From assembly GCA_003208835.1 (NCBI GenBank), contig QCVD01000006.1, positions 1-64,000 of the forward strand: 64,000 nt of DNA, read 5' to 3'. Below are positions 1 to 8,178 of the stretch, piece after piece. The stretch comes from Synechococcus sp. AG-683-C23 (GTDB lineage Bacteria > Cyanobacteriota > Cyanobacteriia > PCC-6307 > Cyanobiaceae). The notes beneath the pieces are model-generated. The model did no database searches. It saw only the letters and a list, made by a program, of their open reading frames with translations, and was not told the origin of the DNA. Numbering within the stretch: position 1 is the first letter of the stretch; each line of letters starts with the position of its first letter. A program made the position numbers and the translations under genes.

Positions 1-1911
1 ACTTTGGGCATCTATCCAATTCTGTTCTTGTTGCATCAGTTTCTTGATGCCAATTTCTTTTGGATTACTGGCGTGTAATGCTGTCGCGGGACCGGCCTCT
101 GCTTGTGTCAGAAGAAGTCGCAGTTGCGTTTTGGGGTCACAACAGGTTCGTAGCCCTGCACCTAGCAAGGACCAATCCATCTGTTGGAGATCTCTGGTGC
201 TGAGGCGACCGCCGATCCATTCGAATGCCTGCCTGCCGGGTATCTCTTCGAGCCCTCCGCTGAGGAGCTGGGGGCGAAGTTCGGGGTCAAGCAGTTGGAT
301 TTGGGCTTCGATGCGATGGAGATCGTCGTTATTAGTGCAAAGGATGGTGACTCCGCCCTCAGGAACGGCACGTAGCGGGTCAAGAGCCCAGATCAACGAC
401 CGGGCACCCAGGATTAAAACGCGGTCATGGCGCTGCCAAGAGACGCCCCCCCAAAGACGTTCGCGGAGCTGATGTAGCCGTTCTCCTTCTTGTCCGAGTT
501 GACGCTGGATCCAGCGCTCGAGGCCTGGACTGTCGGGTCCACTGCTGAGCAGAAGTGGTTGATCAGCTGCAAGCTCAGCTGCTGCGGCGAGCTGGGCTGC
601 ACGGCGGGCACCTATACGTTCGCGCCGTTGTCCTTCCCAGCCCAGAGCCCCGGGCTGCCAAAACACCTCGCCTTGCAGTGCTGTGGGCAGATACTGCTGC
701 TCGACCCAATGGTCTGCATAAGCATGGGGATAGCGGTAACCCACTCCATCTCCGAAGGCGTCGCCATCTCGATTGGCATCGCGTAAGTGGGCTGGAACGT
801 CTTGTCGGTTGGCGTCACGGACGCTCTTCAGGGCATCGAAGAAGCCCAAAATGCTGTTGCTCTTCTCCGTTCCGGCTAAATAAAGAGCGGCTTGGGCGAG
901 TGGGTAGAGCCCTTCCGGGAGTCCGACCCGTTCAAAGGCTGCGGCGCAGGCCTCTACTACCACCATGGCTTGGGGATCTGCCAATCCGATGTCTTCGCCA
1001 GCGGCGATCAACATGCGTCGAAAAATGAAACGGGGGTTCTCACCTGCTTCCACCATGCGTGCGAGCCAAAACAACGCTGCATCGGCATCAGATCCCCGCA
1101 GCGACTTGATGAAGGCACTGATGGTGTCGTAATGGGCATCACCATGTTTGTCGTAAAGAACAGCGCGCTGTTGAATCGACTCCTCGGCAGTGGTGAGGCT
1201 GATTGAGATGGTGCCGTTGGTTGCTGGTTCAGAACTTTCCACCGCCAGTTCGAGGGCGTTGAGCAGGCTGCGGGCGTCTCCTCCTGCTACGTCCACAAGG
1301 TGGTTGGCGGCATCAGTATTCAGCATCACAGAGCGATCGCCGTAGCCCCGTTCTTGGTCTGTGAGTGCTCTTTGCAGAAGCTGATGGAGGTCTTTGGGCT
1401 CTAAGGGCAAAAGCCGGAACAGGCGTGAACGGCTTACGAGGGCCTTGTTCACTTCGAAGAAAGGGTTTTCTGTTGTGGCTCCAATAAGGGTGACGGTTCC
1501 GTTTTCCACCCAAGGCAGAAGGGCGTCCTGTTGTGCGCTATTGAACCGATGCACCTCATCTATAAACAAAATTGTGCGGAGCCCGTGCCGCTCAAGCCGC
1601 TGTTGTGCTGCGTCCACTTCGGTACGTAAATCCTTTACTCCCGCGAGCACTGCATTCAAATTGCTGAAATGAGCACGGGTGTGGTTAGCCACAATCCTGG
1701 CCAGGGTTGTTTTGCCAACTCCAGGTGGACCATGCAAGATCAGATTGCCAACTCTATCGGCTTTAATTGCGCGTTGGAGGAGACGACCTTCTGCCAAGAT
1801 CCCTTGCTGTCCCTCGAATTCCTCCAGAGTTCGTGGCCGCATGCGATCAGCCAGTGGTGCAAGCCGCCGCCGCTGTTGTTCTCCGTGGAAGGCGAAAAGA
1901 TCCTGACTCAC
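1..1911 (-). CDS. rarA: RarA/MgsA-type AAA+ ATPase with C-terminal extension (3' end outside window)
   Basis: Replication-associated recombination ATPase that acts at stalled forks. The frame is open for 637 codons from a GTG at 1911 (a second GTG lies at 1914) and runs off the left edge, so the C-terminus is missing. Walker A GPPGVGKT is at about residue 61, Walker B with LFIDEVHRF near 110, and sensor 1 GATTENPFFEV near 142. The RarA homology fills about the first 420 residues. The rest is an extra domain in which VLILGARSLIW followed by a Gly-rich stretch looks like a methyltransferase-type Rossmann start; I recall that cyanobacterial RarA proteins carry such a fused domain of unknown role. 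It starts 8-11 bases after the pgm stop, so the two are probably co-transcribed. Confidence 0.9.
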   Translation of the reverse strand, partial: MSQDLFAFHGEQQRRRLAPLADRMRPRTLEEFEGQQGILAEGRLLQRAIKADRVGNLILHGPPGVGKTTLARIVANHTRAHFSNLNAVLAGVKDLRTEVDAAQQRLERHGLRTILFIDEVHRFNSAQQDALLPWVENGTVTLIGATTENPFFEVNKALVSRSRLFRLLPLEPKDLHQLLQRALTDQERGYGDRSVMLNTDAANHLVDVAGGDARSLLNALELAVESSEPATNGTISISLTTAEESIQQRAVLYDKHGDAHYDTISAFIKSLRGSDADAALFWLARMVEAGENPRFIFRRMLIAAGEDIGLADPQAMVVVEACAAAFERVGLPEGLYPLAQAALYLAGTEKSNSILGFFDALKSVRDANRQDVPAHLRDANRDGDAFGDGVGYRYPHAYADHWVEQQYLPTALQGEVFWQPGALGWEGQRRERIGARRAAQLAAAAELAADQPLLLSSGPDSPGLERWIQRQLGQEGERLHQLRERLWGGVSWQRHDRVLILGARSLIWALDPLRAVPEGGVTILCTNNDDLHRIEAQIQLLDPELRPQLLSGGLEEIPGRQAFEWIGGRLSTRDLQQMDWSLLGAGLRTCCDPKTQLRLLLTQAEAGPATALHASNPKEIGIKKLMQQEQNWIDAQS

Positions 1912-1921
1912 CACAGATTTA

Positions 1922-3580
1922 TTAGGTGATAACTGTGGGCTGCTTCATCCCAGTGCGCTGTTCGATTTCAGCAAGATCATTGATGGCACGAATCATCTCG
2001 CCAAGGGCTATTTGGGGATCTTGGTTGAGGTCACCGCTTCTGGGTACATAGCTCTCGAGATATACCCGGATCGTCGCCCCTTTGGTGCCGGTGCCTGAGA
2101 GGCGAATCACAACGCGGCTGCCGTCTTCCAAAAGAAGCCTTAAGCCTTGGCCTTGGGTGACCGAGTTATCGATGGGATCGGTGTAACTGAAGTTGTCCGC
2201 ATCCCGAATGGTTCCTCCCGCGAAGGATTGCCCCTTCAGGCTTGGCAGCATTCCTTCGAGCCGGTCATAGAGCCCATTTGCAGCCGTGCTATCGACTGCT
2301 TCATAGTCATGACGTGAGTAGTAGTGCCGCCCAAAGCGTTTCCAATGATCCGCCATGATTTCGGCGACGCTGCACTGTCGTTTGGCCAGGATTTGGAGCC
2401 AAAATAAGACTGCCCAAAGCCCATCTTTTTCGCGGACGTGGTCGCTGCCAGTGCCAAAGCTTTCCTCTCCGCAGAGGGTTATCTGCCCGGCGTCGAGCAG
2501 ATTCCCGAAGAACTTCCAACCGGTTGGCGTTTCATAGCAGTTGATGCCCAACTCCTTGGCCACCATATCCACAGCAGCGCTCGTGGGCATCGAGCGGGCT
2601 ACCCCCGCCAATCCCTTGGCATATGCCGGAGCCAAGGTGGCATTGGCTGTGAGAACCGCCAGGCTGTCACTGGGATTTACAAAACAGTGATGCCCCAGGA
2701 TCATGTTGCGATCACCATCGCCGTCACAGGCAGCGCCAAAACGAAAACCATCTCCTTGGAGAAGCAGCGCGGCTAGGTCGTGGGCGTAGGTGAGGTTGGG
2801 ATCGGGATGGCCGTTGCCAAAGTCTTCAAGTGGAATGCCGTTGCGGACACTGCCGACAGGTGCGCCTAAAAGACCTTCCAGTAGGCGAGTGGCATAGGGA
2901 CCCGTCACCGCATGCATGGCATCGAAGGCGAGTGGGAAGTCGTTGCGAAGCAACGCCTTGATTTCATCAAAATTGAATAAACGCTGCATCAGGTCCACAA
3001 AGTCATCTACGCCGTCGATGACCTCTACCGACATGGCACCGATGGAGTGCTGTCCGGGCCTATTCAGCGAAACCGGCGTCGAGTCAACGATGGAATAGTG
3101 GCTGAGGGTTTTGGTGCACTCAAAAACAGCGTCTGTGTAGGACGCCGGGGTGGGTCCACCGTTGGCACCGTTAACCTTTACACCAAAGTCACCATCGGGG
3201 CCGCCGGGATTGTGACTTGCGGAGAGGATGATGCCTCCGATGGCTTTTTTGCTGCGGATCAGATGGGATGCCGCTGGGGTGGAGAGGATGCCGCCGGTTG
3301 TGACGATTACCTTGCTCAGCCCATGGGCGGCCGCCATGCACAGGATCACATCGATGGCACGAATGTTGCCATAACGACCGTCGCCGCCAACCACCAAGGT
3401 GCCGCCATCTGTGCCCGGCAGAGTGCGCAATGCCGCCTCTACGAAGCTTTCGAGGTAGTTCGGCTGCTCAAACTGCTTGCTACTTTTGCGCAATCCAGAG
3501 GTGCCGGGTTTTTGATCGGTGAATGGTTTGTCGAGACGAACCTGACGTTGGGTCGGTTCCGCAGGGGTCGAGCTGGTCAT
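1922..3580 (-). CDS. pgm: Phosphoglucomutase (alpha-D-glucose-phosphate specific)
   Basis: Interconverts glucose-1-phosphate and glucose-6-phosphate, linking glycogen and sugar nucleotide synthesis to central metabolism in the cytoplasm. The 552-residue protein has all family signatures: phosphoserine loop SASHNPGG (Ser122), Mg2+ loop DGDGDR (286-291), sugar-binding GEESFG (371-376), and a C-terminal phosphate-binding loop RLSGTGTKG. Length is normal for the eukaryote-like PGM1/Pgm group. It is the first gene of a minus-strand pair with rarA downstream. The long non-coding stretch above the start should hold its promoter, but I do not see a convincing -10/-35 pair. Confidence 0.95.
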   Translation of the reverse strand: MTSSTPAEPTQRQVRLDKPFTDQKPGTSGLRKSSKQFEQPNYLESFVEAALRTLPGTDGGTLVVGGDGRYGNIRAIDVILCMAAAHGLSKVIVTTGGILSTPAASHLIRSKKAIGGIILSASHNPGGPDGDFGVKVNGANGGPTPASYTDAVFECTKTLSHYSIVDSTPVSLNRPGQHSIGAMSVEVIDGVDDFVDLMQRLFNFDEIKALLRNDFPLAFDAMHAVTGPYATRLLEGLLGAPVGSVRNGIPLEDFGNGHPDPNLTYAHDLAALLLQGDGFRFGAACDGDGDRNMILGHHCFVNPSDSLAVLTANATLAPAYAKGLAGVARSMPTSAAVDMVAKELGINCYETPTGWKFFGNLLDAGQITLCGEESFGTGSDHVREKDGLWAVLFWLQILAKRQCSVAEIMADHWKRFGRHYYSRHDYEAVDSTAANGLYDRLEGMLPSLKGQSFAGGTIRDADNFSYTDPIDNSVTQGQGLRLLLEDGSRVVIRLSGTGTKGATIRVYLESYVPRSGDLNQDPQIALGEMIRAINDLAEIEQRTGMKQPTVIT

Positions 3581-4155
3581 CTCAACAGGTATGGCGTTAC
3601 AGGGAACGTAAACACAGGATTGCCGTTGTCCGAGGTCGAGCCGACCAGTTAACGCCGCTACCCTATGTATTGGGAAATTTCATCGAGTTATGTCCCGATC
3701 GCTTCTGATGTTCCAGTTGGGTTGTTTAGACGCCGGCTCAGCTCTGTAGGCATCGTCTCATTATTGAAAGCGGGCCATTCCCTTTAAGCATGCGTCCAGC
3801 GAGGCTGCTAAGGCTGCCAATACTGTGTTGAAGCAGGCGGGCACTGAGGCGTGACTGAGGGGCAAGCTCTCCAACGCCATCGTGCAGTTGTCCAACAGCT
3901 GTGACGTTGAGGGTCTCTAGTCGTCGGTTTGTTTAATGGTGTCCAGCATTGCTGGACAGGAGAATGAGCTCAGCATGGGGGAGATGATGACCACCTCGAA
4001 GCAACTGCTTTTTATATTCGAGCCTTCGACCACAACTCCTTAACTCCGACGAGATCGAAGACACGCTTTTTTTTTAAGAGGACTTCTTCAAGAGATCTCC
4101 ATCAGACAAGCCATAAGTGTTGAAGATGATGCACTTGTGGATCGTGGATGATCGA
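3581..4155. other. Intergenic stretch without a supported gene
   Basis: About 575 bases between pgm and the secreted protein gene. All frames are broken by stops at short intervals. A few short in-frame runs on the plus strand (around 3765-3860 and 3860-3930) read like eroded coding sequence with alanine/glutamine-rich helices, but none is long or recognisable. T-rich runs occur near 4010 and 4070. The pgm promoter must lie at the left end. I call nothing else here. Confidence 0.5.
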
Positions 4156-4533
4156 TTATGTGCGTGCTGGAGCTGGCTCTTTGGATGGTTTGACGAGCTC
4201 GCTGCACACTCGTATCAGTCTGCGTGCGGGCTGATTAATGGCATCGCGTCGTCTGAAGTTGTTCGTGGCTGCAACACGTGCTTCTCCGAAAAGGCTCCAA
4301 AGAACGTCTTTGCAAATGACCGGGAGACGGGGGTGATCCATCAGCTCGTCAGCACGTTTGCGTGTGCGGTCGCAGGGATCTGTGCTGTTGTTCAGTGAGC
4401 AGAGAAAGGCTTCCTTTTGCAGCGTTTTCAATGCGTCTTGGTTAGGCCAAGGCACATATGCATTGGCTGCAATTGCAGGACTGGCAATGGAGAGCAGTAG
4501 TAGCAGCAGGGCGGGCGAGAAATGGAGTTTCAT
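4156..4533 (-). CDS. Small secreted protein of unknown function
   Basis: 125 residues with a textbook signal peptide: MK, a run of leucines, then AIAANA as a likely signal-peptidase I site near residue 23. The mature part is about 100 residues, basic toward the end, with four cysteines (in FLCSLNN, DPCDRTR, VICKDV, RVCSEL) that could form two disulfides in the periplasm. I do not recognise the family. It lies in the loosely packed 3.6-6.1 kb region between intergenic DNA and a pseudogene on the same strand. The clear signal peptide and even cysteine spacing argue that it is real; the plus-strand frame over it looks like a shadow. Confidence 0.65.
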   Translation of the reverse strand: MKLHFSPALLLLLLSIASPAIAANAYVPWPNQDALKTLQKEAFLCSLNNSTDPCDRTRKRADELMDHPRLPVICKDVLWSLFGEARVAATNNFRRRDAINQPARRLIRVCSELVKPSKEPAPART

Positions 4534-4557
4534 GGAGCTATTTTATTGTGCTTTAGT

Positions 4558-4775
4558 TCAGGTGAAATCAAGGTTGTTGGTTGTTAGATCAGGAGCACCT
4601 TTGAGAATGGCAATGATGCCATCATCGCCAAATCCTTTGTCTGCTCCATTCTCGTTGAAGTAGAGCCCACCTTTTTTTGGTCATAGAGAAAGTCGAAGTC
4701 TTGCTTGGCAAGTTTTGTCTTGACTTCTTTTTTGTTCTTGGCAGCAGCAAAGGTTGCTGAGCTGCTGATCAGTAA
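4558..4775 (-). pseudogene. Frameshifted C-terminal tail of a calcium-binding (RTX-type) protein
   Basis: Two minus-strand frames join into one familiar sequence. The upper frame reads ...TKLAKQDFDFLYDQKK, then after a run of seven T (4672-4678, A on the coding strand) the sense continues one frame over as GGLYFNENGADKGFGDDG followed by IIAILKGAPDL and a stop at 4558. This matches, from memory, the C-terminal motif that ends many cyanobacterial hemolysin-type calcium-binding proteins and peptidases. No upstream repeats or start are present, so this is a relic about 70 residues long. The homopolymer run is a typical slippage site, and a sequencing error there cannot be excluded, but the missing N-terminus makes it a remnant either way. 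Confidence 0.6.
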
Positions 4776-4789
4776 GACCTTGAGGCTTG

Positions 4790-5205
4790 ATGGCACCGCA
4801 ACACATAAAAGATTGTGGTCAGGAGCTAAGACAGGCAAGGCGAGTGTGGTGCCATTAAGTCAGCAGGTCGTGAAGGTGCTGAGGCATCACAGGAAGACGA
4901 TGCAGTGCCTGGGTCTGAACACGAAGGATGCCTTGGTGTTTGTGACACCGAGGACCCATGGTCATTTATTTGACTTGGGGGTTAGAGAAAGTCTGGTAGC
5001 GTACACAGCGGCGGGTGGTACTGACGGCAAGGCGTCTTTATGCCCAAAGGCACACGTTTCTGAGTCATTCCCTGGTGCTTAGGAATAGTCCTGCTGATTT
5101 GGCAGCAGAGTTGGTTGGAAATACTCACGCTGCAAGGAGGACATGTCCTTGCTGAACGATGGTTATCTGAATCCTCGGACTACAGGCAGGCAATGGGGGC
5201 AATAG
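4790..5205 (+). pseudogene. Decayed tyrosine recombinase (phage-type integrase), C-terminal half
   Basis: Three consecutive pieces in changing frames rebuild the catalytic half of a tyrosine recombinase. Piece one (4790-about 5000) has AKTGKASVVPLSQQVVKVLR, the beta-sheet region before the box I/II elements, and LVFVTPRTHGHLFDL. Piece two (about 5009-5115) has RRLYAQRHTFLSHSL with the H-x-x-R-like RHTF box and NSPADLAAELVGNT. Piece three (5143-5205) has DGYLNPRTTGRQW, the expected place of the nucleophilic tyrosine. There are at least two frameshifts and no N-terminal arm-binding or core-binding domain. It abuts the RTX relic, so the two probably entered and decayed as part of one mobile region. 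Confidence 0.7.
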
Positions 5206-5391
5206 ATACGGTCACACTCACCGCTCTCCGACAACGAATCGAATGCTTAAAAGCAGATGGACTACGACTCCCAATGAGACACCACTTGTTTATGGGACAG
5301 CAAAACCAGTAAATACAAAATAATCGTGCAATTAAGTCAAACAAATTAAATCCACAGGATTAATAAATGCAATGCGACTCAACAAGCCAAG

Positions 5392-6018
5392 CTATTTAGA
5401 ATTTGCACAAATGCAAGCTGGCAGGAAGATATACCATGAGAGCAGCGAATTGCACTGCTCATATCCATTACACATACTGGGAGCACAAATACCGTGCCCA
5501 ATGTAGCCATTGCTAAGAGAATCGGAAAAACTAAACTCAACAGGCAACGATGCCATGATGCCGGCACTTGAAATCTTGCCATCCCTTGAATCTGCAAGTA
5601 TTGCAGAGCGAAGAGCTTCAATTGCTGTGCTCTTTTTACCCCATCTTGGGGAGTAAGAGGCAGTCTGACCTTTCAAGAACTTAATACCACTCTCTGAGTT
5701 CAAATAACGGGAAACACTTACAATGTCAACCGAATATTTTCTATTCATTCCTAATCTGACTTCATCAATCTTCCAGCCTGATTTTTGCAAGTCAACTGTT
5801 AACGAGCGCTCATTAATCTTTCCTGTTTCGAGGAAAATATTAAAATTCTCACATTTCCTAGCTAAGGCAGTGTTGAAAGCTTTCGAGCGAATACAGAGAT
5901 CGGCTAACACTTCTCCATTTGCAGGCGAGGGCGACAGAGTAAAACCTGCAGATAGGAAAATAATAACAAGCTTAAACCTTTTAGATAAATGAAAAATATC
6001 TAAGAATTCAGATACCAC
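5392..6018 (-). CDS. DUF1400-like exported protein with cysteine-rich tail
   Basis: 208 residues from a GTG start, with a hydrophobic segment at about 16-34 (KLVIIFLSAGFTL, then SPANG) that fits a signal peptide. The body has the order seen in cyanobacterial DUF1400 proteins: an FLETGKINERS-like first helix, then VDIVSVSRYLNSESGIKFL, then a stretch of alanine-rich helix (AIEALRSAILADSRDGKIS). Members are often annotated as putative alpha/beta hydrolases, but only this N-terminal module is present and no nucleophile elbow is visible. The last 40 residues (from SNGYIGHG) carry five cysteines and are not typical, so the C-terminus may be frameshifted or newly acquired. The gene is AT-rich compared with its right-hand neighbours. 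Confidence 0.6.
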   Translation of the reverse strand: MVSEFLDIFHLSKRFKLVIIFLSAGFTLSPSPANGEVLADLCIRSKAFNTALARKCENFNIFLETGKINERSLTVDLQKSGWKIDEVRLGMNRKYSVDIVSVSRYLNSESGIKFLKGQTASYSPRWGKKSTAIEALRSAILADSRDGKISSAGIMASLPVEFSFSDSLSNGYIGHGICAPSMCNGYEQCNSLLSWYIFLPACICANSK

Positions 6019-6158
6019 AACAGGAGAAATCCTTTTTTTTAAATTGATGAAAATATTTTAGCCCAATAAGCCCCAACATCCAGTTCCAGCTCCAATATTT
6101 AAAACGTTTCATCTTCTTTCAACCCTTATGATTTCTAGAGAAACATTGATTCATTCTC

Positions 6159-6626
6159 GTGACCCTTCAAGTCGGAGATCAAGCTCCAGATTTCACACTT
6201 CCCAATCAAGACGGTGAGTCTGTACAGCTCTGCTCGCTCAAGGGACAAAGGGTCATCCTTTATTTCTACCCAAAAGACGACACTCCAGGCTGCACGAAAG
6301 AAGCCTGCAATTTCAGAGATCGCTGGGAGCGCTTCGAAGACCACAACATCAAAGTGTTTGGCATCAGCAAAGACAACGCTGCCTCCCATACCAAGTTCAT
6401 CAGCAAGCACTCTCTCCCGTTCACACTCTTAACTGACGAAGAACCGTGCGCTGTGGCCAGCCTCTACGACAGCTACGGCCTCAAAAAATTTATGGGTCGG
6501 GAATATATGGGGATGATGCGCCATACAGTTGTGATCGATGCCGAAGGACGCATCGAGCGTCTTTACTTAAAGGTAAAGGCAGCAACAATGGCCGACACTC
6601 TGCTGAGTGACTTAGGGCTCGACTAA
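6159..6626 (+). CDS. bcp: Thioredoxin-dependent peroxiredoxin (BCP/PrxQ)
   Basis: Reduces hydrogen peroxide and organic peroxides using thioredoxin. 155 residues from GTG, the family's usual length. The active site reads PKDDTPGCTKEACNFRD: peroxidatic Cys45 and resolving Cys50 five residues apart, the atypical 2-Cys PrxQ pattern. The N-terminus GDQAPDFTLPNQDG and the C-terminal HTVVIDAEGRI are also typical. It ends 4 bases into the convergent coaX gene. Roughly 140 AT-rich bases upstream separate it from the accessory region, so it probably has its own promoter. Confidence 0.95.
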   Translation: MTLQVGDQAPDFTLPNQDGESVQLCSLKGQRVILYFYPKDDTPGCTKEACNFRDRWERFEDHNIKVFGISKDNAASHTKFISKHSLPFTLLTDEEPCAVASLYDSYGLKKFMGREYMGMMRHTVVIDAEGRIERLYLKVKAATMADTLLSDLGLD

Positions 6627-7318
6627 ATCGATGCATCCAGGAGATCGAATAATCCCCGCAGTTGTAACTCCGGATCCAGTTGCAGTCGTGGGGACGAATG
6701 TCGAAGTTCGGTTGCGAGGAGCTCCGCATCACCTCCGCATAGCCAGAGCAGACCTCCGCAGGCCCTCTGCGCATCCTGAACAGCGCTGACCATCGCCTGA
6801 AGAACGCCACGACGCATCGCCGACATGGTGTCTTTTGGAAATTGTTCCTTCCCAGGGGCAGCAAAAACCGTCTCAGTCAAAGCCTCTGTCCCTTGCGTCA
6901 TCGCTAAAAGCTGAAGCCTGTAGCCAGGGATGAGCTGACCACCAACAAACTCTCCATCTGGCGACAACACCGTGATGCTCAACACCGTGCCGGCATCCAC
7001 CAGCAGCAGTCCGGAACTGAGGTCCAACGACAATGTGGAACTGCGGGTCCATCCAGCCCACGCACCAATCGCCCGATCCACCCCCAGCCAAGGAGGGCAA
7101 CCAGCCAGTGGCACATCCCGGAGAGTGATCCGCCGTTGCTCAGCTGACATCAACTGTGCTGGGACAGCTCCCACTGCCGCCCATCCCCCCATCCCCCCCT
7201 CAAGACGAGCCACATCCGGCAAGGCATGGTCGAAGTGCAGTCCAAAAGCATTCCGTTCTCCCCAGTGCCATCGGCTATTGCCGATCAACAACACCCGCGT
7301 GCAGTGTTGGGGTGTCAA
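6623..7318 (-). CDS. coaX: Type III pantothenate kinase
   Basis: Phosphorylates pantothenate in the first step of coenzyme A synthesis. The cyanobacterial form of the N-terminal phosphate loop reads LLIGNSRWHWGE (in place of DxGNT); further along are PWLGVDRAIGAW and LVDAGTVLSITVLSPDG with GGQLIPG, the other two ASKHA-fold motifs. I prefer the TTG at 7318 because it follows the cysH stop directly and has GGAGAAGG nine bases upstream. An ATG at 7378 would overlap cysH by 58 bases and only add residues that look like out-of-frame cysH. Coupled to cysH on the minus strand. Confidence 0.88.
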   Translation of the reverse strand: MTPQHCTRVLLIGNSRWHWGERNAFGLHFDHALPDVARLEGGMGGWAAVGAVPAQLMSAEQRRITLRDVPLAGCPPWLGVDRAIGAWAGWTRSSTLSLDLSSGLLLVDAGTVLSITVLSPDGEFVGGQLIPGYRLQLLAMTQGTEALTETVFAAPGKEQFPKDTMSAMRRGVLQAMVSAVQDAQRACGGLLWLCGGDAELLATELRHSSPRLQLDPELQLRGLFDLLDASI

Positions 7319-7320
7319 CG

Positions 7321-8145
7321 TCAGATGCCTTCTCCCAAGAGTCCTTCCACCTCCTCCTGAGGCAAGTGAATGCCGCATTCCTGCTTTAAGCCACTAAAAC
7401 GCGTATCTCGGCCGTTGAGATCTCCAGCATCGGGACCGCTGGAATGCCAATCCCCCACGGTGGAATAGCCCTGATCAAACAAAGGATGCTGGGGCAAATC
7501 GTTGTCATTCATGTAATAGAAAACATCCTTTTTGGTCCAGTCCAGGACCGGTCTTAGCGAGAGCCTGTCTCGAATTGGATCGAGCCAAGTCATCGAGCGG
7601 CGGTGATCCGTCTGGCCGCGCCTAACCCCACTCGCCCAACACTGGATGTCCAACTGGGCCAACGATTCTTCCAACGGATCCACTTTGCGAATCCGGTGAT
7701 AAAGCTCCAGGTCAGCCACCGTGCCCGACTCCCAGAGGCGGCCATGCAGTGCTTCCATTCGTGCTGGAGACATCACACTTTGTGCCACAACGAGTCGGAT
7801 ATCGAACAACTCCATGAGCTGTTCGACGTAGGTGTAGGTCTCTGCAGGGAGATAACCGGTATCGACCCAAATCACCGGGACCGAATTGCCTCCCGGCAAC
7901 TGGCTCAACATGTGCAACAGCACCGATGACTGGATTCCAAAGCTTGTGGTGAGCGCAAACTGCTCACCAAACTGTTGATGCGCCCAGGCCAAGCGTTCCT
8001 GAGGAGCAAGCCCTTCCAAAACCGAGCGGTTCTGCTGCTGCAATTCAGACCGTAGATCGGCCTGCTGGGCTGCCGCCGACGTGCGCACCATTCCGTCAGG
8101 ACCCTCCGTCATGCGGCCATCCTCCCCTGTCGCCGGTTCCGACAC
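7321..8145 (-). CDS. cysH: Phosphoadenosine phosphosulfate (PAPS) reductase
   Basis: Reduces PAPS to sulfite with thioredoxin or glutaredoxin in assimilatory sulfate reduction. 274 residues; the PP-loop-type core includes TTSFGIQSSVLLHM and VIWVDTGYLPAETY, and the C-terminal tail carries the catalytic cysteine in KQECGIH (Cys257). The paired CC...C-x2-C iron-sulfur cysteines of APS reductases are absent, which points to the PAPS type. The N-terminus is ragged; ATGs at residues 12 and 19 are possible starts. It is followed directly by coaX and is divergent from the NDH-2 gene 33 bases away. Confidence 0.93.
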   Translation of the reverse strand: MSEPATGEDGRMTEGPDGMVRTSAAAQQADLRSELQQQNRSVLEGLAPQERLAWAHQQFGEQFALTTSFGIQSSVLLHMLSQLPGGNSVPVIWVDTGYLPAETYTYVEQLMELFDIRLVVAQSVMSPARMEALHGRLWESGTVADLELYHRIRKVDPLEESLAQLDIQCWASGVRRGQTDHRRSMTWLDPIRDRLSLRPVLDWTKKDVFYYMNDNDLPQHPLFDQGYSTVGDWHSSGPDAGDLNGRDTRFSGLKQECGIHLPQEEVEGLLGEGI

Positions 8146-8178
8146 TTTGCCTATCGTTGGCGAAAGCTTGATTCGACC

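Noticed and set aside
3047-3652. Plus-strand 201-codon frame over the pgm start
   Set aside because: Antisense to pgm, which has every catalytic motif on the minus strand.
4117-4398. Plus-strand open frame of 93 codons with hydrophobic start
   Set aside because: It lies antisense to a small exported protein with a clear signal peptide, has an unlikely composition rich in Trp and Cys, and shows no domain.
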